Source: AP-15 sp963789025 (GTDB lineage: Bacteria; Pseudomonadota; Alphaproteobacteria; ATCC43930; CGMCC-115725). From it: 64,000 bases of DNA. Of the stretch, positions 25,721-34,590 are shown piece after piece (position 1 is the stretch's first letter; each line of letters starts with the position of its first letter). Below the pieces are notes generated by a model. The model was given only the letters and a program-made list of their open reading frames with translations. It was not told where the DNA came from and did no database searches. A program made the translations under genes and the position numbers. The stretch lies in NCBI GenBank assembly GCA_963789025.1, contig CAWBIT010000008.1, positions 1 to 64,000 on the forward strand, written 5' to 3'.

Positions 25721-27331
25721 TCATTTGTCGAGCCAGACCGTGGCCAGATCCTGGTTGATGTAATGGCTGGGACTGACCTTCCAGCCCCTCACATAAGACC
25801 GATAGGGGACGATACGGTACCACCACAATATCCAGATCTGATGGGCCTTTTCATCAACGACGTATTTTTCGAATTGGCGCATCAAATCGCGCTGTCTTGC
25901 GAAATCCGTCTCGCGCAGCATCTTGTCGTAAAGATCGAGTTCGGCCTGATCCTGGTAATAACCGTATGCCGCGGCATAGGTCGGCAGGAATGTCTGAACA
26001 TCCAACAACGGGTTGGGCACGCCGTGGCAATTGGCGATCAGCGCGACCTCGAAATTGCCGGTGCGCAGCGCGTCCAATTCCGGACCTCCAGGGAGCACGC
26101 GCTGCGTCACGTGCAATCCGATCTTGCTCCACTCGTCGACCAGCCAGGTGCCGACATATTTGTACGGCTGGTCGACATTGCGGTTCAAAAGCTCGAAACT
26201 CAACCCCTCGGCTCCTGCCTCTTTCAGTAGGCGTTTTGCCTCCGCCCGCGATTTTTCGATATCGGGCCAGAAACCGGCGATCTGCTGCAGCTCCTCCTTC
26301 GTCGCCGCCAGCGGCGAGGCGGGAAACACGATCCCGCCGACGGTGCGCACATTGGCGATCTTGGACAGCGCCGGGGCCCCGTGCCAACGGTCGATCGCTA
26401 GGGTCAGCGCGCGCCGCACCCGGGGGTCATCGAACGGTTTTTTCTTGTGGTTCGGAGTTACCAGGTTGCCGCAATTCCAGTCGCTCTCCTGAACGGCGAG
26501 CTGACCGTCGAGGGCTCTCTTGAGCTCGTCTCGCGTCGACGGTGGAAGACCGCGGAACTCGATGGCAGCGCGATCACTTCGAATGGCCTCGACGCGAACC
26601 GCCTGCTTTGGCGCATAAATGCCGCTGAAACCGTCGAGATAGGGCAACCCCTTGCGATAATAATCGGGGTTGCGAACCCCCTTGATCGCCTGGCCGGTTT
26701 CGTATTCGGCGAATTTGAACGGGCCCGAGCCGAGGATGTTCTGTTCGTACCAGCGGGGGTCCTTATCGAGGATTTCCTTCTTGTATATAAAAGTGAAGGG
26801 GTCGGCGAGCGCGGGCAGAAACGCATCGGTCGCGAATTTCAGGTGGAAGACGACGGTCGACGGATCGGGTGACTCGACCATTTCGACCATTTCGTACCAG
26901 CTCTGACGCGCGCTCAGCACTCCCTGGGGCGGGTCGATGATCATCTGCCAGCTTTTCGCGACATCGGCAGCGGTCAGCGGCGAGCCATCGTGGAATTTGA
27001 CGTCGCCGCGGATCTTGAACGTATAAGTCTTGCCGCCGTCGGTCGGTTGCGGCATCGCGGTGCAGAGGTCGCAGACAAAGTCGGTCGTCGAGGACGGGTT
27101 TTCGGGGTTGACCCGGATCAGCACGCTGTAAAACGGCGCGACCGAATGGAGGGTCGCAAAGGTGCCCTCGCGATGGCCGTCAAAACTGGGCGGGGCGTCC
27201 TCCGGGATCACATACGTAAGAGTTCCGCCGCGCCTTCCCGCCTCCTCTTCACCCGGCGCCGCAGTCAGCGCCGCCGCGCCGAGGGCGATGCTTGCGATGC
27301 CTGCCGCCAACCACCATGAACCGGTCGTCAT
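25721..27331 (-). CDS. Peptide ABC transporter substrate-binding protein, copy D
   Basis: The first transcribed of the four paralogs, 536 aa, starting with an ATG at 27331 and a weak GAGAG site. Signal peptide: MTTGSWWLAAGIASIALGAA, cleavage near ALTAAPGEE. The mature start is RRGGTLTYVIPEDAPPSFDG and the Cys pair CDLCTAMPQP. It reads YAPKQAVRVEAIRSDRAAIE where the others have ADKQ. It ends DLATVWLDK. It lies 24 bp after the OppD gene. The four copies, each with its own signal peptide, could widen the substrate range of a single transporter. Confidence 0.92.
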   Translation of the reverse strand: MTTGSWWLAAGIASIALGAAALTAAPGEEEAGRRGGTLTYVIPEDAPPSFDGHREGTFATLHSVAPFYSVLIRVNPENPSSTTDFVCDLCTAMPQPTDGGKTYTFKIRGDVKFHDGSPLTAADVAKSWQMIIDPPQGVLSARQSWYEMVEMVESPDPSTVVFHLKFATDAFLPALADPFTFIYKKEILDKDPRWYEQNILGSGPFKFAEYETGQAIKGVRNPDYYRKGLPYLDGFSGIYAPKQAVRVEAIRSDRAAIEFRGLPPSTRDELKRALDGQLAVQESDWNCGNLVTPNHKKKPFDDPRVRRALTLAIDRWHGAPALSKIANVRTVGGIVFPASPLAATKEELQQIAGFWPDIEKSRAEAKRLLKEAGAEGLSFELLNRNVDQPYKYVGTWLVDEWSKIGLHVTQRVLPGGPELDALRTGNFEVALIANCHGVPNPLLDVQTFLPTYAAAYGYYQDQAELDLYDKMLRETDFARQRDLMRQFEKYVVDEKAHQIWILWWYRIVPYRSYVRGWKVSPSHYINQDLATVWLDK

Positions 27332-27355
27332 GTCAGTCTCTCGTCGCGAGGTTGA

Positions 27356-28393
27356 TCAGGAAGCGGCGAGACCGCCCGCGGGCTCGAGCTGCTTCGGCGC
27401 TTGTGCGATCTCGATCGCGATCTCGCCGCTGCGGAAGCACGCCGCGTAATGCTGCCCGCCTCCCGTCCGTTGCAGCGGCGGGCGCGACACGGCGCAGGCC
27501 TCGACGGCGAAGCGGCAGCGCGGGCGGAACGAGCAGCCGGCGTCGAGCCGAGTCAGGTCTGGCGGCTGTCCATCCACCGGGTCGAGCCGCGCCTGGCGCG
27601 GCCGATCGAGACGCGGCACCGAGCGCAGCAGCGCCATCGTGTAAGGGTGCCGCGGGTCGTGGTAGATCTGCGCGGCGGGGCCGCTCTCGACGATGCGGCC
27701 GGCATACATGACGTTGACCCGGTTGGCGTAGCGCGCCACCACCCCGAGATTGTGGGTGATGATGATCAGCGCCACGTCGAGCCGGTGCGTCAGCTGCTTC
27801 ATCAGCTCGAGGATCTGCGCCTGAATCGTCACGTCGAGCGCCGTCGTCGGCTCGTCGGCGATGATCAGCTTTGGGTCGCAGGCCAATGCGATCGCGATCA
27901 TGACACGCTGTCGCATACCGCCCGACAGCTGATGCGGATACTGCTTCAGGCGGCGCACCGGATCGGCGATGCCGACCAGCCCGAGGAGTTCGACCGCGCG
28001 TTCTTGGGCTGCGGGGCGATCGGCACCGCGATGCTGTTCGATCGTCTCGGTGATCTGCCGGCCGATCGTCAGGACCGGGTTCAGCGAGGTCATCGGCTCT
28101 TGGAAGACCATGCCGATATCCGCGCCCCGGACCTGTCGGATCTCCTCGTCCGAAAGCTCCAGCAAATCCCGGCCCGCGAACAAAATTTCACCTCGCGTGA
28201 TACGCCCGGGCGGATCGGGGATAAGGCGCAGGATCGACAAGGCCCCGGCGGTCTTGCCCGACCCGCTCTCGCCGACGATCGCAACCGTCTCGCCGCGTTC
28301 GACGGTGTAGGAAATCCCGTCGACTGCCGGCACGACACCCGCGCCGGTGCGGAACTCGGTATGCAGATCCCTGACGTCTAAGAGTGGTGGCAA
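27356..28393 (-). CDS. Peptide ABC transporter ATP-binding protein, OppD/DppD type
   Basis: A cytoplasmic ATPase paired with the OppF-type protein at 19519. The start is taken as TTG at 28393 (LPPLLDVRDLHTEFRTGAGV), preceded by a GGAGGAGAAGG stretch; an upstream start at 28483 would add 30 unlike residues. Walker A is GESGSGKTAGALSIL, the Q-loop MVFQEPMTSLNP, the signature LSGGMRQRVMIAIALACDP and Walker B LIIADEPTTALDVT. The C-terminal domain has CSFRPRCRFAVEACAVSRPP. It is the first gene of the minus-strand cluster OppD, SBP D, C, B, A, OppF. No OppB/OppC-type permease is upstream; a response regulator lies there instead. Confidence 0.92.
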   Translation of the reverse strand: MPPLLDVRDLHTEFRTGAGVVPAVDGISYTVERGETVAIVGESGSGKTAGALSILRLIPDPPGRITRGEILFAGRDLLELSDEEIRQVRGADIGMVFQEPMTSLNPVLTIGRQITETIEQHRGADRPAAQERAVELLGLVGIADPVRRLKQYPHQLSGGMRQRVMIAIALACDPKLIIADEPTTALDVTIQAQILELMKQLTHRLDVALIIITHNLGVVARYANRVNVMYAGRIVESGPAAQIYHDPRHPYTMALLRSVPRLDRPRQARLDPVDGQPPDLTRLDAGCSFRPRCRFAVEACAVSRPPLQRTGGGQHYAACFRSGEIAIEIAQAPKQLEPAGGLAAS

Positions 28394-28643
28394 AGCAACT
28401 CGCCTTCTCCTCCCGTTCAACCTGTCCGGGGCTGTTTTTATCGGGTACGCGAGTGTCGTATCGGCCGCACCGAGGACTGTCAATCGTGGTGGCGAGACGG
28501 CCGGTCAGTGGCGGCAGAAGAGGATTTATTTACCGCGGAAAAACTCGGGCCGAGCGTCGGACGGGGCCGAGGAGGACCGTCGCCGCGCGGGGGAGGCCGG
28601 CCTAACCCACCGCTCGGCCGAGGGTTATTTGAAATATGCGGAA
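28394..28643. other. Intergenic region upstream of the peptide transporter cluster
   Basis: 250 bp between the response regulator stop and OppD, and it must hold the promoter of the transporter cluster. I saw no certain promoter or operator and no sign of a missing permease gene. Confidence 0.4.
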
Positions 28644-29036
28644 CTAGCCGGTAGCCCCGGCAAGACTAGCAGCCCCGAGGTCAAACCGAGCCAGTCGGCT
28701 CAGCAGCTCCTCCGCCTCGAAGGGCTTTGAAATCACGTCGTCTGCCCCAAACGCCTCGGCCATCCCCAAATAATCGAGGTTGTGGGTCCGTGCACCGCCC
28801 GAAATAGCGATGATCTTGACCTCCGGACGTTCGCACCGGATCTTGAGGATGGTTTCAATGCCCTCCTGCTCGGGCATGATGATATCGGTGATCACGACGT
28901 CGGGGCGCTCGTCGCGGAAGACAGTCATCGCGCGCTTGCCGTCCGAGGCGGTCGTCACATGGTACCCGTTGCGCTGAAGGATCTTAGAAAGCGTGTACCG
29001 GACCAGATGGTCGTCGTCGATCACCAAAACCTTCAT
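28644..29036 (-). CDS. Single-domain response regulator (CheY-like REC)
   Basis: A 130-residue receiver domain with no output domain. The acidic pocket is VLVIDDDHLVRYTL (residues 3-16), the phospho-acceptor Asp is in DVVITDIIMPEQEGIETI (about residue 52), the switch Thr/Ser is in IIAISGG and the conserved Lys is in DDVISKPFEAEELLSRL. It starts with an ATG at 29036 and lies 107 bp downstream of the sensor kinase, so it is probably that kinase's partner. With no output domain it likely signals through protein contact or as a phosphorelay step. The kinase carries a premature stop, so the pair may be losing function. Confidence 0.92.
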   Translation of the reverse strand: MKVLVIDDDHLVRYTLSKILQRNGYHVTTASDGKRAMTVFRDERPDVVITDIIMPEQEGIETILKIRCERPEVKIIAISGGARTHNLDYLGMAEAFGADDVISKPFEAEELLSRLARFDLGAASLAGATG

Positions 29037-29143
29037 GGGGTCAGCCTCGTATAGCGCGATACCCCACTTGACTGGAAATTCGGTAAGAATGATTTAACGG
29101 AGCCTTCTCTTACGACGGCACCCGGAGCGAACGGTTCGCAGCC

Positions 29144-31729
29144 TCACGCTGCTGCCGCTCCGTCCGTTGATGCCGCAAACTCAGCTGCCGGCAGGAGAAT
29201 GGTAAACTCGGTCCCTTCGCCTGGTTGGCTTTTCACCTCGATCCGCCCGCCATGATCGGCGACGATTCCGTGGACGACCGAGAGTCCGAGCCCGGTGCCG
29301 TCGCCGACATCTTTTGTCGTAAAGAAAGGCTCGAAGATCCGATCCTTCGTCTCGGCATCCATACCGCAGCCGGTATCGGCGACCCGAAGGCGAACGAAAT
29401 CGCCGCTGCGGCGGCGTTTTGAACGCCGGCTCGCCGGTGAAACCCCAATGGTGATAATGCCCAGATCGTTCCCGATGGCCTGCCGAGCATTGGTGACCAA
29501 ATTCACGATGATCTGCTGAAGCTGACCGGCATCCGCCAGAATGGGCGGAACGTCCTCGATCTGTTGATTGATCAGCACAGTCGCAGGGATGGTCGAGCGC
29601 AGCATTTGCAGGGCTTGGCCGACGATCGCAGCGAGATCAACCCTCGTCTTCGCCGCCTTCTGATTTCGGCTAAAGGCGAGAATGCGCTGCACAAGGTCGC
29701 GGCCGTGGCGGCTCGCCTGTACGACGGTTTCGAGATCCTCCCTCTCGCTGCTCCCTTCCGGCATTTGTTGCATCAGCAGCTGCGACAGCGCAAGGATCGG
29801 CATCAGAGTATTGTTGAGATCGTGCGCGATACCCCCCGCGAGGGTGCCCAGCGCGTCGAGCTTCTGCGAATGAAGCAGCTGGCGCTCCAGCTCTCTTTGG
29901 CGCTCCTCGGCCAGACGCGTTTCTGTCACGTCCCTGATCGTCCCAATCCGCCGGGCGGGATTGCCTTTGTCGTCGAAAATCGTTTCGATCTCTGTGTAAA
30001 TCCATTTGATCGACCCGTCGTGACACCGAAAGCGGTATGTCAGTGGGGAAGCTTGGAGGCCTTGCTCGGAAGCAGTCATCGAGGCTTCGTATCCGGCGCG
30101 GTCGTCCGGATGAATGAGAGGCAGGAACTCTTCCTTCGTCGGCGCCGACATACGCGGATCGAACCCGAATATCCGGTAGAACTCCTCCGACCCACTCACC
30201 TCTCCGGTTCGGAAATCGCGGTTGAAGCTGCCGATCTTGGCAAGCCGCTGAGCGCGGTTCAGGTTGTCCCGGCTTTGCCGAAGCTGCTCTTCGGCGACTT
30301 TCATCTGGGTAATATCGATGTGCAACGCCGCGATTCCGCCATTTTGCATGCGACGCAAGGAGATCATCACATAGCGGCCGTCGGCGAGCGGCTGCTCTAT
30401 GACCTCGGACGGCCGATTGAATGTGTTCATCCGATTGGCGAGCCACTCCGGTTCGCACCCGGCCGCATCGGCATACCAGCCGGCGTCGAGACCGGCCCAC
30501 AGAATTTCCTCAAAAGGCGTCCCCGGCGCCATCAGGCGCGCCGCTTTCGGATACAGCCGCCGATAGGGCTCATTGCACATCACAAAACAATCATCGCGAT
30601 CGTAGATGACGAACCCCTCGGAGATGCTGTCGACCGCATCGCGCAAAGTCGCTTGTATTTCCCGGAGTTTCTGTTCGACCTCCTTTCGGAGGGCAATATC
30701 GGCTTTCAGGTGGTCACTGGCGGCCTGAAGCTTGTCGCGCTCGTCAGCCAACGCGATTTCATGCGAGGTGCGCTGGCGGATCTCGCGAATGAGATACGCT
30801 GAGAGGCCTGCCAGCAAAATCGTTGCCAAACCGGCAATCGCGGCGATGACCCTGGCATGCTCACGAGATGACGCAAGCGCCGCGGCGAGGTCGGAACCGA
30901 CGGTGACGACGAGCGGATAATCCCCGACGCGGCGATAGCTGAAGAGCCGTGTGATGTGATCGATAACGCTTTCCTTGATGAACGTGCCCTCGCCATTCGC
31001 GGGGATGGCGGCTGCCCAGGGATGTCGGACCCGCTGACCGATGCCGGCCAGCCCGTGCGGATCTTCCCGCGTAAAGCGGGCCCGCACAATGTCGTCCAGC
31101 CCTATCAGAGCGATGCTGCCGTGCGGACCCAGATCGATCGATGTGTTGAGGGTGGTGAGATTAGCCGGCGAGAGCGCAAACATGATGACGCCGAGAAAGG
31201 TGCCGTCCTCGGCGTCGACGCGCCGCGTCACATTGATCGTGATCTGGTGCGAGACGCGCCCGGTCACCGGCTTGCCGATGAAGATACCCTGAAACCGGCC
31301 ATCGAGATGGATGCGGAAGTGCTCGCGGTCGCCGAGGTCGATCGGCTCCGGCGCGGGGTCGAGCGTGGTCGAGACGAGCCTGCCGTCGGGTCCTATGATT
31401 CCCGCTTAAATCGTCGCGTTCGACAGCAGCGGGATCTCGCGCGCCCAGGCATGGATGTCGAAGGCCCCGCGCGTGTTGCGCATGCGTTGGGCGACGATCT
31501 CCATCGCGCCGGCGACGCCGCCAAGAATGTGGGTCAATTCGTCCGCGAAAGCAGCCGCGAGGTTACGCCCTTCCGACCGCGTGCGGTCCAATGCCGCCTC
31601 TCTTGCGGTCGTGATCGAGGCCGCAACTGTCGTCCACATCGCCAGAATGACGATGATCCCGACGGCGACGATCTCGATTGTGGTCACTCTGCAACGGCGA
31701 CGAGGATCTGTGGGGAACAGGGTGGACAA
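29144..31729 (-). pseudogene. PAS-domain sensor histidine kinase, in-frame TAA near N-terminus
   Basis: A membrane sensor kinase: an N-terminal helix (TTIEIVAVGIIVILAMW), a periplasmic Cache/PDC-like sensor (RLVSTTLDPAPEPIDLGDRE, QITINVTRRVDAEDG), a second helix (IAAIAGLATILLAGLSAYLI), PAS domains, HisKA with the phospho-His in GGIAHDLNNTLMPILAL, and HATPase (N-box NLVTNARQAIGN, G2 GDGTGLGLSVVHGIVADHGG). A TAA at 31406-31408 follows LLSNATI. The same frame continues at once with AGIIGPDGRLVSTTL, matching the usual sensor fold, so a CAA-to-TAA change is likely. Full length would be about 861 aa. A start at 31267 could still make a 707-aa protein lacking the first helix and part of the sensor. 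The 5' start (TTG 31729 or GTG 31687) is uncertain. Confidence 0.82.
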
Positions 31730-31890
31730 CCTTGCAGGCTCCGAGGAGGACGGAGCATCGAGGCACAGCGAGGTAAAGATTTCTCTTAATTCGACCGTTC
31801 GCTCGGTCGGCAGGGGTCTTCACGCGCTTCTCGTGGCCCGCTAAGATCCGCACGGCATCAACGTCAGCAACGATCGAGGAGGACCATGCC

Positions 31891-32400
31891 ATGCCGATCT
31901 CCATGTATCACGCGTCAGTGCCGGTATTTCTGCAATTGCTCGGCGGCCTGAAGGGAGTGGTCGAAAAGGCCGAGGCTCACGCTACCGCCCATAAGTGGGA
32001 AGAGAACGCGCTCTTAAACTGGCGGCTCTATCCGGACATGTTCACCTTCGCCCGCCAGGTGCGGCAGGCGAGCGAGCACGCCTTTGGCGCCGGGCGCGCC
32101 GCCGGCGTCGCGGTGCCGGAGCTTCCCGCGATCGACAACAGCTTCGCCGAGATGAAGACGCGGATCGACAAGACGATCGATTTTCTGAAAGGCCTCAAGG
32201 CCGACCAGCTCGACGGCAGGGAGGACGCGCAGGTCACGATCACTCAGGGCGGCCAGCCGCGCCATTTCCGTGCCCAAGCCTATCTCTATCACCTCGCGAT
32301 GCCGAACTTCTATTTCCACACGACGACCGCTTACAACATCCTGCGCAGCCTCGGCGTCGAGATCGGCAAGCGCGACTTCATGGGCCAGATGCCGTCGTAA
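31891..32400 (+). CDS. DUF1993 domain protein
   Basis: A 169-residue cytoplasmic helical protein of the DUF1993 family, which resembles the DinB/YfiT four-helix fold; function unknown. The start MPISMYHASVPVFLQLLGGL, the block LLNWRLYPDMFTFARQVRQA and the end LRSLGVEIGKRDFMGQMPS are typical. The second of two near-adjacent ATGs (31891) is preferred because GGAGG lies about 9 nt upstream. It stands alone, divergent from the sensor kinase. The three spaced His residues that bind metal in DinB-like proteins are not obvious here. Confidence 0.88.
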   Translation: MPISMYHASVPVFLQLLGGLKGVVEKAEAHATAHKWEENALLNWRLYPDMFTFARQVRQASEHAFGAGRAAGVAVPELPAIDNSFAEMKTRIDKTIDFLKGLKADQLDGREDAQVTITQGGQPRHFRAQAYLYHLAMPNFYFHTTTAYNILRSLGVEIGKRDFMGQMPS

Positions 32401-32712
32401 CGGCTCAGTAACATACTCGAAGCTCTCCCTCTCCCCGCTCGCGGGGAGAGGGCAGCCGTTTAGCGTGCGCCTCATTGCGAGTTCCCATTGCATTCGCGTC
32501 GAGGCGCATCTAATATGCAACCCATGGCATTGAGAACGCCAGTCCCAGTCGCGCGATTTTGGTACCGCCAGTACATCTCGGCGGCCTAGGATAGCGCACT
32601 CGCGTCAATCACCCGAAGCCGCCTCACCCGAGCCGGCTTTCGCGTTTCAGGCTTCTCGTTACCCGATCGTCGCCGAGTGTGGAGCGGCCTCTCTCAAAAG
32701 GAGGTCAGCCCC
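32401..32712. repeat. Non-coding gap with a family A hairpin
   Basis: 312 bp. At 32424-32452 the hairpin CCCTCTCCCCGCTCGCGGGG and GAGAGGGC follows the DUF1993 gene and may act as a terminator. From 32460 to the ribosome site at about 32697 nothing else was recognised. Confidence 0.6.
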
Positions 32713-32874
32713 ATGTCCCACAGTGATTTCGATGTCGTCGCCGGTCCTTCGATGGCGCAGCGGCGAACGCCGGCGCCAGTGGAGTCCAACAATTCCTCGG
32801 ACCCGGCGTCCGGCACCGGCGCCGAGCCAGCCCCTCAACCGATGCCAACCGACGAACAAAGCTTGGCGAGGTAG
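32713..32874 (+). CDS. Small Pro/Ser/Ala-rich hypothetical protein
   Basis: A 53-residue ORF beginning MSHSDFDVVAGPSMAQRRTP. Its main support is a strong Shine-Dalgarno, AAAGGAGGT, about 8 nt before the ATG at 32713. The composition is low complexity and probably disordered (SSDPASGTGAEPAPQPMP), with no known domain or signal peptide. Its last 40 bp overlap the 3' end of the monooxygenase remnant on the other strand. It could be a genuine small protein or a by-product of local decay. Confidence 0.4.
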   Translation: MSHSDFDVVAGPSMAQRRTPAPVESNNSSDPASGTGAEPAPQPMPTDEQSLAR

Positions 32875-33100
32875 TGGGGTAGGTTCGCGGAAACCGTGCG
32901 CTGGTCGCCGCGGAAACCGACATAGCCGTCCGGGCGTATCAGATATGCGGCCGGCGGATCGCGATTGCTCGCGACTCCATCGCGCGGTGCGGGGCCTTGT
33001 CGATGAGGCGGCATTGGATGCCGTCTCGCGCGAGTTCGTGCGCCATCACCAATCCGGTCGGACCCGCTCCGACGATTAGCGCTTTCGGCCTTTCCCTCAT
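32835..33100 (-). pseudogene. FAD-dependent monooxygenase with internal deletion
   Basis: The N-terminus reads MRERPKALIVGAGPTGLVMA (FAD-binding GxGxxG), then HELARDGIQCRLIDKAPHRA and MESRAIAI before a stop about 45 codons in. In another frame the sequence continues with PPAAYLIRPDGYVGFRGD and VSANLPHYLAKLCSSVGIG to a stop at 32835-32837, which is the usual C-terminal end of PheA/TfdB-type aromatic hydroxylases. Intact members are 400-600 aa, so more than 300 codons are missing. The junction lies near 32955-32965. It was probably once a phenol- or polyketide-type hydroxylase in the same accessory region as the Rieske oxygenase and MFS genes. Confidence 0.8.
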
Positions 33101-33251
33101 GGCACCCTCCACTTCCTCTCATCGACCAATGACGGGTAGCAACGAAGGTTCCTGTCCTAGCCTCATTACGGGAAGTGCTTGACCTGCTATTCCCTCCATA
33201 GTAGGTGCCATCAGCCTTTGATACGAACCTGAACAAAGAGGGAGGCGGCCG

Positions 33252-34586
33252 GTGGATAAGGGCGGGGTAGCCGTAGCGCAATTTGGCGGATTGCGGGCGG
33301 TCAGCCGGTATCAATGGCTGGTTTTTCTCGTCGTGTGGCTCGGCTGGACGCTGGATGCGGCCGATTTCGGGCTCTACTCGCTCGTATTGCGGCCTGCGAT
33401 GATCGAGCTGTTGGGCGGCAACCCGCCGCTCACCGATATCGGCAAATATGGCGGCCTGCTCGCGATGGCAGGACTGCTCGGCTGGGCCTTCGGCGGCTTT
33501 CTGTTCGGCATCATCGCCGACTACATCGGCCGGGTGCGCACGCTCGCTTTCAGCATCGCGATCTACGCCGTGTTCACCGCTCTGCAGGGGCTCTCGATAG
33601 GCATTCTCGACTTCGCCTTTTATCGCTTCATCGCCGGGCTTGGCACTGGCGCCGAGCTGATGGTTGGCATCCCGCTTCTGACCGAGACGCTGGGCGAGAC
33701 GCATCGGGCGAAAATCGCCGGGTGCATGATGACCGGCGGCGCGGTCGGCACCTTTGTCGGCTCCTGGGCCTATGGTCTCGTCGGCGGCTATGGCTGGCGG
33801 TACGTGTTTTTCATCGGCATCGTGCCGGCGATCCTGCTCGCGGTGATCCGCCGGCGGATGCTGGAGCCCGATCGCTTCGCCGATGTCCAGGAGCGCCGCC
33901 GCGTCGCCTCTGCCGGCCTGCGCAGCGGCGCGGGCGACCGCGAGTTCATGCGCTTCGTGCCGGCCCAGTTGTTCAACAAGGAAAACCGCTACAACACGAT
34001 GGTCGGAGTGTTGTTTGGCCTCGGCTCGCTGCTGGCGATCTGGACCACGGTGATCTGGCTGCCGACGATCTTGTCGCTGATGGCGCAGAAGAGCGGCGCC
34101 GCCGACGCCACCGCCGCGGTGCCGCTGGTCAGCCGTGGCATGATGCTGTGGAGCCTCGGGGGCATCGCCGGTTATATCGCTTTCGGCTTTATTGCCGATC
34201 TCGTCGGTCGACGGCCGACCGTGATATTCTACAGCCTCGGCACGATCGCCGCCGGGCTCACCCTTTATCTGGCACTGCCCGGCTACGAGCCGTGGTACCC
34301 GGTCGTGCTGCCGATCTTCGGCTTCTTCGTGTTCGGCGTATTCTCCGGCTACGCGGTTTATTTGCCCGAGCTGTTCCCGACCCACATCCGCTCGACCGCG
34401 GTCGGGTTCTGCACCGGCAGCGCCCGCATCATCACCAGCTTCGGCCCGCTCGTCGCGGGCCTGCTGGTCGGCGCGTTCGGCGGCAGCTTCAACCGGGTGA
34501 CGGCGTTCATGACCTGCTTCGCTCTGCTCAGCATCCTCGCGATGCTGCTCGGCCGCGAAACCAAGGGCAACCCGCTGCCGCGCTAG
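33252..34586 (+). CDS. MFS transporter (aromatic acid/sialate symporter-like)
   Basis: A 444-residue inner-membrane major facilitator with about 12 helices. The GTG at 33252 has GGGAGG 7 nt upstream. The early block VVWLGWTLDAADFGLYSLVL carries the acidic pair of helix 1 in the AAHS/sialic-acid-like groups. The loop 2-3 motif is GIIADYIGRVRTLAFS and its second-half counterpart is FGFIADLVGRRPTVIFY. The family imports organic acids or aromatic acids with protons; the exact substrate is unknown. It is upstream of the glxBCD-GS-Rieske genes on the same strand, separated by a MITE-like element, and may import the substrate of that pathway (inference). Confidence 0.88.
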   Translation: MDKGGVAVAQFGGLRAVSRYQWLVFLVVWLGWTLDAADFGLYSLVLRPAMIELLGGNPPLTDIGKYGGLLAMAGLLGWAFGGFLFGIIADYIGRVRTLAFSIAIYAVFTALQGLSIGILDFAFYRFIAGLGTGAELMVGIPLLTETLGETHRAKIAGCMMTGGAVGTFVGSWAYGLVGGYGWRYVFFIGIVPAILLAVIRRRMLEPDRFADVQERRRVASAGLRSGAGDREFMRFVPAQLFNKENRYNTMVGVLFGLGSLLAIWTTVIWLPTILSLMAQKSGAADATAAVPLVSRGMMLWSLGGIAGYIAFGFIADLVGRRPTVIFYSLGTIAAGLTLYLALPGYEPWYPVVLPIFGFFVFGVFSGYAVYLPELFPTHIRSTAVGFCTGSARIITSFGPLVAGLLVGAFGGSFNRVTAFMTCFALLSILAMLLGRETKGNPLPR

Positions 34587-34590
34587 GCCA

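Noticed and set aside
20517..27331. CDLC in the binding proteins as a c-type heme site
   Set aside because: The motif lacks the following His (CxxCH) in all four copies.
33183..33251. Promoter TTGACC with a 17-bp spacer before the MFS gene
   Set aside because: The matching -10 (TAGGTG) fits consensus at only two positions, so it is not strong enough to annotate.
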